Source of the DNA: JAFLBI01 sp964616465
GTDB taxonomy: Bacteria; Bacteroidota; Bacteroidia; Chitinophagales; Chitinophagaceae
Reading direction: 5' to 3'
DNA: 64,000 bases
NCBI GenBank assembly: GCA_964616465.1
Contig: CAZTTO010000002.1
Span: 62,001-126,000 of the forward strand
A model generated the notes under the pieces. It was not told the origin of the DNA. It did no database searches and was given only the letters and a program-made list of their open reading frames with translations. A program made the translations under genes and the position numbers. Shown here one piece after another: positions 40,978 to 50,207 of the stretch (position 1 is the first letter of the stretch; every line of letters begins with the position of its first letter).

Positions 40978-42429
40978 ATGAAGAGATCTATTGTACTTTA
41001 CTTATCTGCATTTTTTATAAGTGGACTTGTATGGTCATCCTGCAAAACACCCGCAATTACTTCAGGTGAAAATGCCGCAAAACTTCCTAATTCATTCCCA
41101 ACGAAGTCTTCAACCGATACTGTGTCTGCTGCAAGCATGTCTTGGAAGTCTTATTATAAAGATCCTCAGCTTATTGCACTTATTGAAAAAGGGTTGCAAA
41201 ATAACCTCGATTTAAAGCAGTTTACGCAAAGAATGAAAAGTGCAGAAGCCGAATGGCTAAGAGCTTCCGGGGCAATGCGACCAACTGTACAACCTATGCT
41301 CACAACCAGTTTGAGGAAGTTTGGATTATATACCATGGACGGGGCGGGAAATATTTCTACTGATATATTACCTGGTAAAATTGTTCCTATTGACCTTCCA
41401 GATTACTGGGTGGCCTTTCAGAGTTCTTGGGAAGCTGATTTATGGGGTAAATTAAAGAACAGGAAAAAAGCGGCTATTGCTCAGTTTTTTGCAAGCAGAG
41501 AGGGTAAAAATTTATTTACTACAATCCTAATTAGTGAAATTGCAAGTGCTTACTTCACTTTGCAATCGTTGGATGAAACCATTCAAATAATTGATAACAC
41601 CATTCAATTGCAAGAACAAGCGTTTGAAGTTATTAAAATTCAAAAACAAGCTGCTGCTGCCACTGAATTAGCAGTTAAACAATTTGAAGCACAACTCTTA
41701 AACACAAAAGCACTTCGTTGGGAAATAGTTACACAACAAATTGAAACAGAAAATTTGATTTGTCAGCTCATTGGTGGTTTCCCTGAAAAAATTCAAAGAG
41801 GCAGCCAATTCTTTCTACCACAAATGGAAAAGACTGTGAATGTTGGTATTCCTTCTACACTTCTAGAAAAAAGACCCGATATCCGTCAGGCTAGTTTTCA
41901 AGTTGCAGCAGCAAAAATGAATGCAGAAGCAGCGAGGAAAGCATTTTTACCGAGTTTTCAAATAAATGCTATGATTGGATTTCAGGCTTTTAGACCCGAT
42001 CTGCTTTTCAGAATGCCGGAATCAATTGCCTATAGTTTGATTGGAGGATTAACAGCTCCTTTAGTAAATAAAGCTGGTATTAAAGCTCAGTTTGAACAAG
42101 CAAATGCTAATCAACTTGAAATACTTTATCAATATCAATATCAGGTAATAAAGGCTTATGCGGAAGTATACAATGAAATGGTTCGTCTCAAGAACTTGGA
42201 CCAGGCATTTGAATTAAAAAAACGCGAGGTAGAAACATCCCTTGCCGCAGTTGATATTTCTCGCGATTTGTTTAGAACGGCTAGGGCTGGTTATATTGAA
42301 ATTTTGTATGCTCAACAAAGCGCATTGCAGACCCAATTGCAATTGGTAGATAACAGAAGAAAACAATTACTTGCAAAAGTACACTTGTACAGAGCACTAG
42401 GTGGTGGCTGGGATGAAATGGGAAATTAA
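40978..42429 (+). CDS. RND efflux outer-membrane channel (TolC/NodT family)
   Basis: A 483-residue outer-membrane lipoprotein of the NodT branch. Lipobox 'LVWSSCKTP', then the helical tunnel segments typical of the family ('WKSYYKDPQLIALIEKGLQN', 'SSWEADLWGKLKNRKKAAIA', 'EKRPDIRQASFQVAAAK'). Completes the tripartite efflux system. It starts 2 bases after the permease stop, and its own stop interlocks by 4 bases with that of the convergent histidine kinase. Confidence 0.93.
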   Translation: MKRSIVLYLSAFFISGLVWSSCKTPAITSGENAAKLPNSFPTKSSTDTVSAASMSWKSYYKDPQLIALIEKGLQNNLDLKQFTQRMKSAEAEWLRASGAMRPTVQPMLTTSLRKFGLYTMDGAGNISTDILPGKIVPIDLPDYWVAFQSSWEADLWGKLKNRKKAAIAQFFASREGKNLFTTILISEIASAYFTLQSLDETIQIIDNTIQLQEQAFEVIKIQKQAAAATELAVKQFEAQLLNTKALRWEIVTQQIETENLICQLIGGFPEKIQRGSQFFLPQMEKTVNVGIPSTLLEKRPDIRQASFQVAAAKMNAEAARKAFLPSFQINAMIGFQAFRPDLLFRMPESIAYSLIGGLTAPLVNKAGIKAQFEQANANQLEILYQYQYQVIKAYAEVYNEMVRLKNLDQAFELKKREVETSLAAVDISRDLFRTARAGYIEILYAQQSALQTQLQLVDNRRKQLLAKVHLYRALGGGWDEMGN

Positions 42430-43676
42430 TTAGGAAAGGTTAGGTATACAGAAGTGCCTTTTCCTAATTTACTTTCAACACGAATGGTTCCTCCAAATGC
42501 AGAAACAAAATCTTTCGTAAGTACCAATCCCAATCCACTTCCTTTTTCATTACCTGTACCAGAAGCACTTTGGTATTTTTCAGCATCAAATAATTGAAGT
42601 CGGGTTTCTTCACTCATCCCTACTCCCGTATCTGTAATAGAAATGGCAATTTGATTTTGTTGGTCGCGCTGAGCAAACACAGTAATAACACCTTCTTTGG
42701 TAAATTTATTAGCGTTGCTAATAAGATTTCTTAGTATAAATCGAAGTGCATTGATATCACTTACAATGAACAAATCTTCATCTACCAAGTTCACCATAAT
42801 ATTAGACTTGAGAGATGCTATAACTTCAAAAGTCTTATACATATTACTTACAAGTGTACGCAAGTGAACTTTCTCTGTTTCAAACCCTTTGCCACGCATT
42901 TGCATACTTCCCCAATCGATGAGGTTATTAAGTAATTCCAATGTTCCATCAATTTGTTTGCCTGCCATTGCCATAAGCTCATTGGCTTGTTGCTGAGCAA
43001 GTACCTTCCTATTACTTAACTCAATAATACTTTTAACAGCGTGAATTGGATTGCGAACGTCATGTGCTATAATGGACAAAATTCTATTTTGTAAATCCAT
43101 TTGCACCTGTAATTTTTCTTGCTGCTGTTCCATTTTACGATTCACCAATCTGTGTTCTAGCAGCTTCACTACTTGCTTAGCAAGAATCTTCAAAGTATAC
43201 TGCTGATCTTCATCTAAGGAGTTGGGCTGATGGTCGTACACACACAGTGTACCCATTTTATACCCGTTCTTATTAATTAAAGGAACTGCAGCATAATATC
43301 GAATATTAGGATCTTCTTTAACCCATGGATTGTCTTCAAATCTTTGATCTTGCAAAGCATCTTGTACTTCAAAAAAGTTGAGATCGCTTGCAACCACATG
43401 GGCACAAAATGAAATTTCTCTGGGTAACTCTACATCGTTGATGCCAATTTTTGCCTTGAACCATAAGCGCTTCTTATCAACCAACGAAATCATAGCAATT
43501 GGCATTTGGCATAAACGCGCAGCCAAACGAACCACATCGTTAAATTCCTCTTCATACATGGTGTCTAATACACCATAACTATGGAGCTCTTTTAATCGCT
43601 GTTTATCATCCGATGGTATTACTGGCGGCACCATAAACATACTGATTTGAGGAAGCGGCTTCTTTTTTGGTTGCAT
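42426..43676 (-). CDS. soluble GAF-domain sensor histidine kinase
   Basis: A 416-residue cytoplasmic kinase without membrane segments. A GAF domain spans about residues 38-175 ('FNDVVRLAARLCQMPIAMIS', 'YYAAVPLINKNGYKMGTLCV'). HisKA carries the phospho-acceptor H205 in 'SIIAHDVRNPIHAVKS', and the HATPase domain has the N box 'NLISNANKF', G1 'ITDTGVGMS' and G2 'GSGLGLVLTKDFV'. The N-terminal GAF with 'CQMPIAMISLVDKKRLWFKA' is the common form that senses small ligands or redox state. No response regulator is adjacent. Convergent with the efflux operon; 284 bases separate it from the divergent aminotransferase. Confidence 0.92.
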   Translation of the reverse strand: MQPKKKPLPQISMFMVPPVIPSDDKQRLKELHSYGVLDTMYEEEFNDVVRLAARLCQMPIAMISLVDKKRLWFKAKIGINDVELPREISFCAHVVASDLNFFEVQDALQDQRFEDNPWVKEDPNIRYYAAVPLINKNGYKMGTLCVYDHQPNSLDEDQQYTLKILAKQVVKLLEHRLVNRKMEQQQEKLQVQMDLQNRILSIIAHDVRNPIHAVKSIIELSNRKVLAQQQANELMAMAGKQIDGTLELLNNLIDWGSMQMRGKGFETEKVHLRTLVSNMYKTFEVIASLKSNIMVNLVDEDLFIVSDINALRFILRNLISNANKFTKEGVITVFAQRDQQNQIAISITDTGVGMSEETRLQLFDAEKYQSASGTGNEKGSGLGLVLTKDFVSAFGGTIRVESKLGKGTSVYLTFPN

Positions 43677-43913
43677 AAGCTAATGCGTATACTTCTCTCT
43701 TTAACGATGAAAAAAGAAATTTATTTGCAAAAACCTGCATTTTTGAGCCTAAATCTTCCATTTTTGGACAATTAAGTTACGATTTTCTCTTCTCGCACCC
43801 AATTATTGCAACAACTATATATTTCAATACATGAAGAAGCAATTAAGTAACACTTATTCAACACTTGTTGAACCAACTTATAACATTGATTTGCAGTTTA
43901 TTGCAGGTTAACA

Positions 43914-43942
43914 TTTGAATTCATCTGCTTCCCCTACTTTTG
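43914..43942 (+). promoter_or_regulatory. promoter of the class I/II aminotransferase gene
   Basis: TTTG at 43914-43917 and TACTTTTG at 43935-43942, 17-base spacer. The -7 box covers an in-frame ATG at 43940, which excludes that start. The rest of gap 43677-43960 shows only a doubtful 26-codon frame. Confidence 0.68.
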
Positions 43943-43960
43943 CCTCGCAAAATCTTCCGT

Positions 43961-45220
43961 ATGCCTAAGTACAGCCAACTTGCTGAAACACTCATTGGTA
44001 GTGAAATCGTAAAACTTGGAAACGCTATCAGCGAAAGAATCCGAGCAGGAGAAAAAATCTACAACTTTACTATTGGTGATTTTGATCCTTCTATCTTTCC
44101 TATTCCTGAAGCTCTGGAAGAAGAAATTATTCGGGCATATAAAGAAAAATATACCAACTATCCTTCTGCAGACGGGATCTTGGAACTTAGACAATCTGTA
44201 CAATCATTCATCCGCGACTGGGAAGGGGTAGAATTTCAACCAAATGAAATACAAATTGCATCGGGTGGTAGACCATTAATTTTCTCCTTATTTCAAACAC
44301 TTGTTGATAAAGGCGATAAAATCATTTATGGCGTTCCATCGTGGAATAACAACCACTATGTTCATATGACCTCTGGCGAACATTGTGTGATTGAATGTAA
44401 GCCAGAAAACGATTTCATGCCTACGGTAGAAGAAATTCGCCCACACCTGAAAGGCGCTACTTTGTTATGTATTTGTACACCTCAAAATCCAACAGGCACA
44501 ACCCTTAATAAAGAGTCATTAGAAGCTATCTGCGATTTAGTGCTTGAAGAAAACAAACATCGGGGCGATTACGATAAGAAGCTGTATGTAATGTTCGATC
44601 AAATGTATTGGACTCTTACCTATGGTAATACTCAGCATTTTCATCCAATACAGGTTCGCCCTTCAATGAAACCTTATACTATTTATATTGGAGGGATTTC
44701 AAAAGCTTTTGCAGCAACTGGGGTTAGAGTTGGTTGGGCATTGGGTCCAGAAGGTGTCATTGCAAAAATGAAAGCTATTTTAAGTCATGTTGGCGCTTGG
44801 GCACCTATGGCCGAACAAAAAGCTACGGCTAGGTTTTTACAGAGAAAGGAAGATATGATTACTTATTTCAGCCACTTTAAAGCTGAAATAGAATACAGAC
44901 TCAGAACCATTTATGATGGTATGCAAGCTCTGCGTAATAAAGGATACGCGGTTGATTGTATTGAACCTCAAGCTGCTATTTATCTCACACTCAAATTAGA
45001 CTTGGTGGGAAAAACACTTCCAAATGGCAAGCAACTCGAGGTGCAGTCCGATGTAACTCATTATATTTTGGATCAGGCAAAACTTGCAGTTGTACCTTTT
45101 AGCGCTTTTGGAATGGACAGCAACAGTCCTTGGTACCGCATGTCGGTAGGTACTTGCAAAAAAGAAGAAATTGGGACCATGCTTCAACAATTAGAAGCTG
45201 CATTAGAGCAACTCTCTTAA
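43961..45220 (+). CDS. class I/II PLP-dependent aminotransferase
   Basis: A 419-residue fold-type I aminotransferase (ATG 43961, after the -7 element). 'IYNFTIGDFDPSIFPIPEAL', 'YPSADGILELRQSVQSFI', the ring-stacking loop 'ASGGRPLIFSLFQTLVDKGD', 'CTPQNPTGTTLN', and the PLP-binding Lys in 'IYIGGISKAFAATGVRVGWA' are all conserved; the C-terminal Arg is in 'YRMSVGTCKKEEIG'. It likely transfers amino groups between amino acids and 2-oxo acids (aspartate or aromatic type); specificity is unclear. Next gene is the PurF paralogue with its own promoter. Confidence 0.92.
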   Translation: MPKYSQLAETLIGSEIVKLGNAISERIRAGEKIYNFTIGDFDPSIFPIPEALEEEIIRAYKEKYTNYPSADGILELRQSVQSFIRDWEGVEFQPNEIQIASGGRPLIFSLFQTLVDKGDKIIYGVPSWNNNHYVHMTSGEHCVIECKPENDFMPTVEEIRPHLKGATLLCICTPQNPTGTTLNKESLEAICDLVLEENKHRGDYDKKLYVMFDQMYWTLTYGNTQHFHPIQVRPSMKPYTIYIGGISKAFAATGVRVGWALGPEGVIAKMKAILSHVGAWAPMAEQKATARFLQRKEDMITYFSHFKAEIEYRLRTIYDGMQALRNKGYAVDCIEPQAAIYLTLKLDLVGKTLPNGKQLEVQSDVTHYILDQAKLAVVPFSAFGMDSNSPWYRMSVGTCKKEEIGTMLQQLEAALEQLS

Positions 45221-45246
45221 GAAGCAGTCCACCTATCCCAAAAAGA

Positions 45247-45277
45247 TTGGTGACTTTATTGCCTTCTTGTACCTTTG
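45247..45277 (+). promoter_or_regulatory. promoter of the PurF-like gene
   Basis: TTG at 45247-45249 and TACCTTTG at 45270-45277 with 20-base spacer. The ATG at 45285 is seven bases after the box, predicting almost no 5' leader. Confidence 0.62.
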
Positions 45278-45284
45278 CATTCCC

Positions 45285-47132
45285 ATGAGCGACGAAATCA
45301 AACACGAATGCGGCCTTGCCTTCATTCGTTTGCGTAAACCCTTTTCATTTTATCTCCAGAAATACGGATCGGTTATGTACGGCCTCAATAAGCTGTACCT
45401 GCTCATGGAAAAGCAGCATAACCGTGGACAAGATGGCGCTGGAATAGCAGCTGTAAAACTGGATGTTGAACCAGGTTATCCCTTTCTTGCTCGATTACGC
45501 AGTAATGCCAATCAGCCTATTGCAGATATTTTCTTTCAAATTGGAAAGGAAGTAGATGAACTAGAAAAATATCAGCCAGATATTAAAAAGCATCCTGGTC
45601 TTATGAAAGGCCACTTGCCTTTTTTAGGTGAACTAATGCTTGGCCACTTGCGATATGGCACTCAAGGCAAAAATCAACTCGAGTTTTGTCACCCTTTCCT
45701 TCGCAGAAATACTCAACCCGGAAAGAACCTTGCTTTAGCAGGAAACTTCAACCTAGTAAACACAGAGGAATTATACAATTTACTCAATATTGATCCAGGC
45801 GATTTTCAAAAGCAAAGCGATTTGGCTGCTATGATGGAAGTTGTACACCATTTTTTGGTGCAAGCCGATGATGAAACCCCTAATCAGCCTAATATTAAAA
45901 AAGTTTTGCAAAAAGCTGCCCCATTATTTGATGGTGGCTACCATATAGGTGGCTTAGTTGGTAATGGCCACAGCTTTGTAATGCGCGATGCTCATGGTAT
46001 TCGTCCAGCTTATTACTATATTAATGATGAAGTTATTGTTGCTGCTAGTGAACGTGCCGCTATTAGAACAACCTTTAATGTAGGCGAGAATGAAGTGTTA
46101 GAGTTGATGCCTGGGATGGCGTTATTGGTCGATCCACATGGGGATTGGAAATTAGATCAGATTATAGAACCGAAAGAGCGCAGAGCATGCAGCTTTGAAA
46201 GAATTTATTTTAGTCGCGGTAGCGATGAAAAAATTTACAGAGAAAGAATTGCACTCGGTCATCATTTGAGTAAAACTGTTTTAGATAGAATTGAATATGA
46301 TTTAAGAAATACAATTTTCTCATACATCCCCAATACTGCAGAAGTAGCCTTTTATGGATTGGTAAAAGGAATGGAGGAATACCTGAATGCAATTAAAGTT
46401 GAAAGAATTCTAAGCTGGGGCAATGATTTTACTCCTGAGAAACTGGAGGAAATGATCAACAGAAAAATCAGACAGGAGAAAATTGCTATTAAGGATGTTA
46501 AGCTTCGTACGTTTATTACTGAAGATTCTAGCAGGAATGAAATGGTGCAACACGTGTACGATATTACGTACGGTACTGTTCGAAGAGATCAAGATACTTT
46601 GGTAGTTATTGATGATAGTATTGTTCGTGGAACCACTTTGAAGGAAAGTATTGTAAGGATGCTTGCACGTCTTCATCCTAAAAAAATTATCATTGTTTCG
46701 TCCGCACCTCAGATTAGGTACCCCGACTGCTACGGAATTGACATGAGTAAATTGGGAGATTTTATAGCATTTAGAGCTGCTATTGCCTTGTTAAAAGAAA
46801 GAGGTATGGAATCATTATTGAATGATCTTCATGCGCAAATAAAAGAATTACACAGAATTGGACAACTTCATACAGAGAACTTAGTTCGTCAGATTTATAA
46901 GCCTTTTACAACCGACGAAATCAGCAATAAAATTGCACAACTCATTACTCCAGAAGATGTAAAAATTCCGGTAGAAGTCATTTATCAGACTATTGAAGAT
47001 TTGCATGATAGCTGTCCAACCAATACAGGCGACTGGTACTTTACGGGTAATTATCCTACTCCTGGAGGAAACAGGGTAGTGAATAAAGCCTTCCTCAATT
47101 ACATGGATGGTAAAAACGTTCGTGGATATTAA
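45285..47132 (+). CDS. long amidophosphoribosyltransferase paralogue (PurF-like)
   Basis: A 615-residue two-domain enzyme, well above the 470-510 usual for PurF. The class II glutamine amidotransferase domain has C9 in 'MSDEIKHECGLAFIRL', so an eight-residue propeptide would have to be removed to free the catalytic Cys, with 'EKQHNRGQDGAGIAAVK' and 'HLRYGTQGKN' following. The phosphoribosyltransferase domain carries the PRPP loop at about 441-451 ('TLVVIDDSIVRGTTLKESIV'). Extra segments lie near residues 60-110 and 360-430. PurF makes phosphoribosylamine for purine synthesis; this could be the main enzyme or a second paralogue. Its stop interlocks with the convergent zinc-ribbon gene. Confidence 0.85.
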   Translation: MSDEIKHECGLAFIRLRKPFSFYLQKYGSVMYGLNKLYLLMEKQHNRGQDGAGIAAVKLDVEPGYPFLARLRSNANQPIADIFFQIGKEVDELEKYQPDIKKHPGLMKGHLPFLGELMLGHLRYGTQGKNQLEFCHPFLRRNTQPGKNLALAGNFNLVNTEELYNLLNIDPGDFQKQSDLAAMMEVVHHFLVQADDETPNQPNIKKVLQKAAPLFDGGYHIGGLVGNGHSFVMRDAHGIRPAYYYINDEVIVAASERAAIRTTFNVGENEVLELMPGMALLVDPHGDWKLDQIIEPKERRACSFERIYFSRGSDEKIYRERIALGHHLSKTVLDRIEYDLRNTIFSYIPNTAEVAFYGLVKGMEEYLNAIKVERILSWGNDFTPEKLEEMINRKIRQEKIAIKDVKLRTFITEDSSRNEMVQHVYDITYGTVRRDQDTLVVIDDSIVRGTTLKESIVRMLARLHPKKIIIVSSAPQIRYPDCYGIDMSKLGDFIAFRAAIALLKERGMESLLNDLHAQIKELHRIGQLHTENLVRQIYKPFTTDEISNKIAQLITPEDVKIPVEVIYQTIEDLHDSCPTNTGDWYFTGNYPTPGGNRVVNKAFLNYMDGKNVRGY

Positions 47133-47404
47133 TCGAAGTCAAAAAAATCTGAAAGAAAAGATTTAGGTCGTTCTCTTCTTGGTGTAGGTTCACTATGCTT
47201 AGGAAATTCCTTTTCAAACAAGCGATGCGCCTGCGGCTTTGGTAGGTCCTCTCTTTCAAATTGCTGAAACTTAGCTGCAAAATCAAGTAGTTTATTTAGT
47301 TCGCCACGGTCTAGCCAGATACCCCTACATGAAGGGCAATAATCAATCTCAACCTGATTACGAAAGGTTGGTTGTAAGTTCTCAGAACAAGAAGGACATT
47401 TCAT
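47129..47404 (-). CDS. TFIIB-type zinc-ribbon protein
   Basis: A 91-residue protein whose N-terminus is a zinc ribbon: two CPxC pairs, 'MKCPSCSENLQ' and 'IDYCPSCRGIWLDRGELNKL', the latter being the diagnostic zf-TFIIB ending. The C-terminal half is charged and probably disordered ('PTPRRERPKSFLSDFFDF'). Function unknown; such proteins are common in bacteria. Its stop overlaps that of the PurF-like gene by four bases. Confidence 0.82.
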   Translation of the reverse strand: MKCPSCSENLQPTFRNQVEIDYCPSCRGIWLDRGELNKLLDFAAKFQQFEREDLPKPQAHRLFEKEFPKHSEPTPRRERPKSFLSDFFDFD

Positions 47405-47453
47405 AAAAATAACTTTCGTTCAAAATACAGTATTTTTCGGAAAACAAACCGAA

Positions 47454-48731
47454 TTGAAACCTAAGTTTCTTGTTCCTGATCGTTGGACTGGTATGTATGC
47501 CGCCGCTGTAGCATTCCTTACTTATATGCTCATTTTTGGTTACAGAAAATCGTTTACTGTTTGCACTTTCGATGAAGAAGAGTTTGCGGGACTAAGTTTT
47601 AAAACAGCTATGGTCATTAGTCAGGTTTTGGGATATTTAGCTGCAAAGATTTATGGGATAAGATACATTGCTGAGTTAAAAAGAAAAGGAAGAGATCGCT
47701 CCATTTTTTTATTAGTTGGAATTGCGTGGCTTAGTTGGTTGTTGTTTGCTACAATACCATCGCCTTGGAATTTAATTTTTCTTTTCACTAATGGCTTTCC
47801 ATTAGGCATGTTGTGGGGCATTATTTTTAGTTATGTGGAAGGCCGACGAAGTACCGACTTTATTGGTGCAGCACTTGCAGTAAGTTTTATTTTTTCTTCG
47901 GGATTCATTAAAACGGTAGGTGGATGGCTGATTTTGCAGTTTCATATTTCTGAATGGTGGGTACCCTTTGCAACAGGAGCTATATTTTCAATTCCACTTG
48001 TATTGATGGTATTTTTAATGGAACATATTCCAGTTCCTAATCAACAAGATATTGAGCTTAGAAAACAGCGCCTGCCTATGTCGCCAGCCGATCGTTCAAA
48101 TTTGGTGAAAAAGTTTTTCCCAGGATTAGCCGCAGCCATTTTGATTTATTGTTTTGCAACCATATTCAGAGATATCAGGGACAATTTCTCCGCTGATATG
48201 TGGAAAGAATTAGGATTTATAGACAAGCCGGCAATTTTCTCTCAGACAGAAACTCCTATTACTATTATTATTTTAATCATGATAGGAAGTATGGTGTTGA
48301 TTAAAAACAACAGAATTGCTTTTCAGCTTACACATTTTTTTATGCTCCTTGGTTTTGTGATTGCAGGAGGAAGCGCTTGGTTATTTTTGAATGGAAGTAT
48401 TGCGCCACTTGTATGGATGATTTGCACAGGACTTGGATTGTACATGGTCTACATTCCTTTTAACGCTGTGTATTTTGAAAGATTGATTGCTGCATTTGGA
48501 ATAACTGGCAATGTTGGCTTTTTGATTTACTTGGCTGATACATTTGGATACATTGGTAGTGTAGGCGTGCTTTTAGCTAAAGAAGTGTTTAAAGTGGAAG
48601 TTAACTGGGTTGAGTTTTTTTCGACCAGTGTAATTGTTCTATCCATCATTGGTGTGGGATTAACAGTTTTTACAGCCATTTATTTTCATAAAAAAAGCCT
48701 GCAAATAAATACAGGCTTAGAAAAAAGTTAA
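47454..48731 (+). CDS. DUF5690 family MFS-like membrane protein
   Basis: A 425-residue protein with about twelve hydrophobic helices. 'YAAAVAFLTYMLIFGYRKSF' near the N-terminus and 'FTNGFPLGMLWGIIFSYVEG' are features of the DUF5690 family, which resembles major facilitator carriers. The frame starts at a TTG (47454); the first ATG is 39 bases downstream and would leave a helix-only start. A sequence TATTTTTC, close to the -7 consensus, lies upstream. Transported substrate unknown. Its 3' end carries a hairpin that acts as terminator for the convergent susD gene. Confidence 0.7.
   Translation: MKPKFLVPDRWTGMYAAAVAFLTYMLIFGYRKSFTVCTFDEEEFAGLSFKTAMVISQVLGYLAAKIYGIRYIAELKRKGRDRSIFLLVGIAWLSWLLFATIPSPWNLIFLFTNGFPLGMLWGIIFSYVEGRRSTDFIGAALAVSFIFSSGFIKTVGGWLILQFHISEWWVPFATGAIFSIPLVLMVFLMEHIPVPNQQDIELRKQRLPMSPADRSNLVKKFFPGLAAAILIYCFATIFRDIRDNFSADMWKELGFIDKPAIFSQTETPITIIILIMIGSMVLIKNNRIAFQLTHFFMLLGFVIAGGSAWLFLNGSIAPLVWMICTGLGLYMVYIPFNAVYFERLIAAFGITGNVGFLIYLADTFGYIGSVGVLLAKEVFKVEVNWVEFFSTSVIVLSIIGVGLTVFTAIYFHKKSLQINTGLEKS
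48689..48718 (-). terminator. terminator of the susCD operon inside the neighbouring coding end
   Basis: On the minus strand AAGCCTG and CAGGCTT (48695-48701 with 48712-48718) form a 7-bp stem with a 10-base loop, followed by seven T (48690-48696 as A on the plus strand). It sits within the last codons of the convergent DUF5690 gene. Confidence 0.78.
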
Positions 48732-48740
48732 TAGATAAAC

Positions 48741-50204
48741 TTATCTATCCCACCATAGTCTCTCATTTAAATTACCAACTGTAGGTGTGTTTCTATTTCT
48801 TGTTTGTTCACTAGAAGGATAATCTAGTCTTCTAATTGGACTAGGAAGTACTGCATTAACAGGCAGTTGGAAACCACTATAAGCAAAATCTATTCTCCTT
48901 GCATCATCAAAGGTTACAGGTGAAAGAAATAACGCAATATATTTCTCTCTAAAGATATCAGCCAACTGCAAAGATGCACTACCCATTGCAATACTTGGCC
49001 TTGCTAAATAGGCGTCTCTTTGAGCTGCGGGTACTCCAAGTTTATTCATATTGGCAGTAATAGCGGCTAAATAAGCATTATATGCGCGAGTTCTATTACC
49101 AGCCCTAAGCGCTGCTTCAGCTTCAATAAACTTAGTCTCTTCGAAGGTTGCGACAAACAAAGGAGATGCATCTCCACTATAAAATCCAGCTAAAACCAAA
49201 TAACATTCATCATTAGTAGTACCTGTTCCAACTCTGCCTGCTCCATTCCTTGTTCCTCTATAATCATTGAACCTTGTGAGGTTTGTTATTCTAGGCAATC
49301 TTGGATCTTGATTTACTGAATTTGCAGCCATTGCATTATTTACAAATTGAGTGCTTAACCAGCCATCTAAAACAAGAGACTGCTGATTTCTTGCAACAGT
49401 TGCCCATGGGTTACGAAGAGTAAAAATAGTAACACGTGCTTCCATATTATTATTTGTATATGCACTATCAACTGCTGAAAGAACAGCACCTGCATTATAG
49501 TTACTAGATTTTGACAATTGATTCAGTAGTCTTGCCTTTAATGCAAAGGCAGTTCTAATCCACCAAATTCTATTTGTATTATTCCAAGCAGTGGCATTTG
49601 CTGCAGTTGGTCCATGTAAAAAATCCGTCGCTGGAGTCACTGCTACCGTAGGTACTTTTCTAAGTTCAGCGATTCCTTCATCCAACAGATTAATACATGT
49701 AGTATGAAGTTGTTGTGCATCATCAAATTTTGGATTCAAATTATCGCCTTTAAAAGCCTCCGAAAATGGCACACTTCCCCAAAGATTTGTTGTCATGCTG
49801 AGGTTTAAAGCCATCATTACTTTAGCCATACCTAAGTGTGCGGAACTATTTAAACGAATAGATAACTGTTCTAAATCATAGATGTCAGTCATATTATCGT
49901 ATAAACTTCTCCATAGCCCACTGAAATCAACACGGTCATAAATATCTGTTGGGCTTGATGCATTAGGAGAAGCAAAATATTGAACATAATAATTTGGGCC
50001 AGCATTTGCTACTCTAAAAACATTTAAGCCAGTATTTTGAGTGGTAGCTGCTAATAACCCATTAATTGGAGCTTCAGTTGGTCGATTTGGATCAACATTT
50101 ATATCTAGATACTTTTTACAACCACTTATTGTGAAAACAACAGATAGCAGAAAAAGAGTTCCAATCAACTTCCAATTGTTTTGATTTCTTTTTAAACTAG
50201 TCAT
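48741..50204 (-). CDS. SusD/RagB family nutrient-binding lipoprotein
   Basis: A 487-residue surface lipoprotein; lipobox 'FTISGCKKYLDINVDPNRPT' with 'CKKYLDINVDPN', the classic SusD opening. The body is helical with TPR-like units and the C-terminal conserved '...FREKYIALFLSPVTFDDARR' region of the SusD-like_2 type. It forms the lid of the SusC pore in the outer membrane. It lies 3 bases downstream of its susC partner. No glycosidase, protease or sulfatase accompanies the pair, so the substrate cannot be predicted. A terminator follows. Confidence 0.92.
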   Translation of the reverse strand: MTSLKRNQNNWKLIGTLFLLSVVFTISGCKKYLDINVDPNRPTEAPINGLLAATTQNTGLNVFRVANAGPNYYVQYFASPNASSPTDIYDRVDFSGLWRSLYDNMTDIYDLEQLSIRLNSSAHLGMAKVMMALNLSMTTNLWGSVPFSEAFKGDNLNPKFDDAQQLHTTCINLLDEGIAELRKVPTVAVTPATDFLHGPTAANATAWNNTNRIWWIRTAFALKARLLNQLSKSSNYNAGAVLSAVDSAYTNNNMEARVTIFTLRNPWATVARNQQSLVLDGWLSTQFVNNAMAANSVNQDPRLPRITNLTRFNDYRGTRNGAGRVGTGTTNDECYLVLAGFYSGDASPLFVATFEETKFIEAEAALRAGNRTRAYNAYLAAITANMNKLGVPAAQRDAYLARPSIAMGSASLQLADIFREKYIALFLSPVTFDDARRIDFAYSGFQLPVNAVLPSPIRRLDYPSSEQTRNRNTPTVGNLNERLWWDR

Positions 50205-50207
50205 AGG

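Noticed and set aside
43831..43911. Possible 26-codon ORF in the gap between the histidine kinase and aminotransferase genes
   Set aside because: Very short, no recognisable family or ribosome-binding site; chance frame is as likely.
43940..43960. ATG at 43940 as start of the aminotransferase
   Set aside because: It lies within the -7 box; the start at 43961 fits the family.
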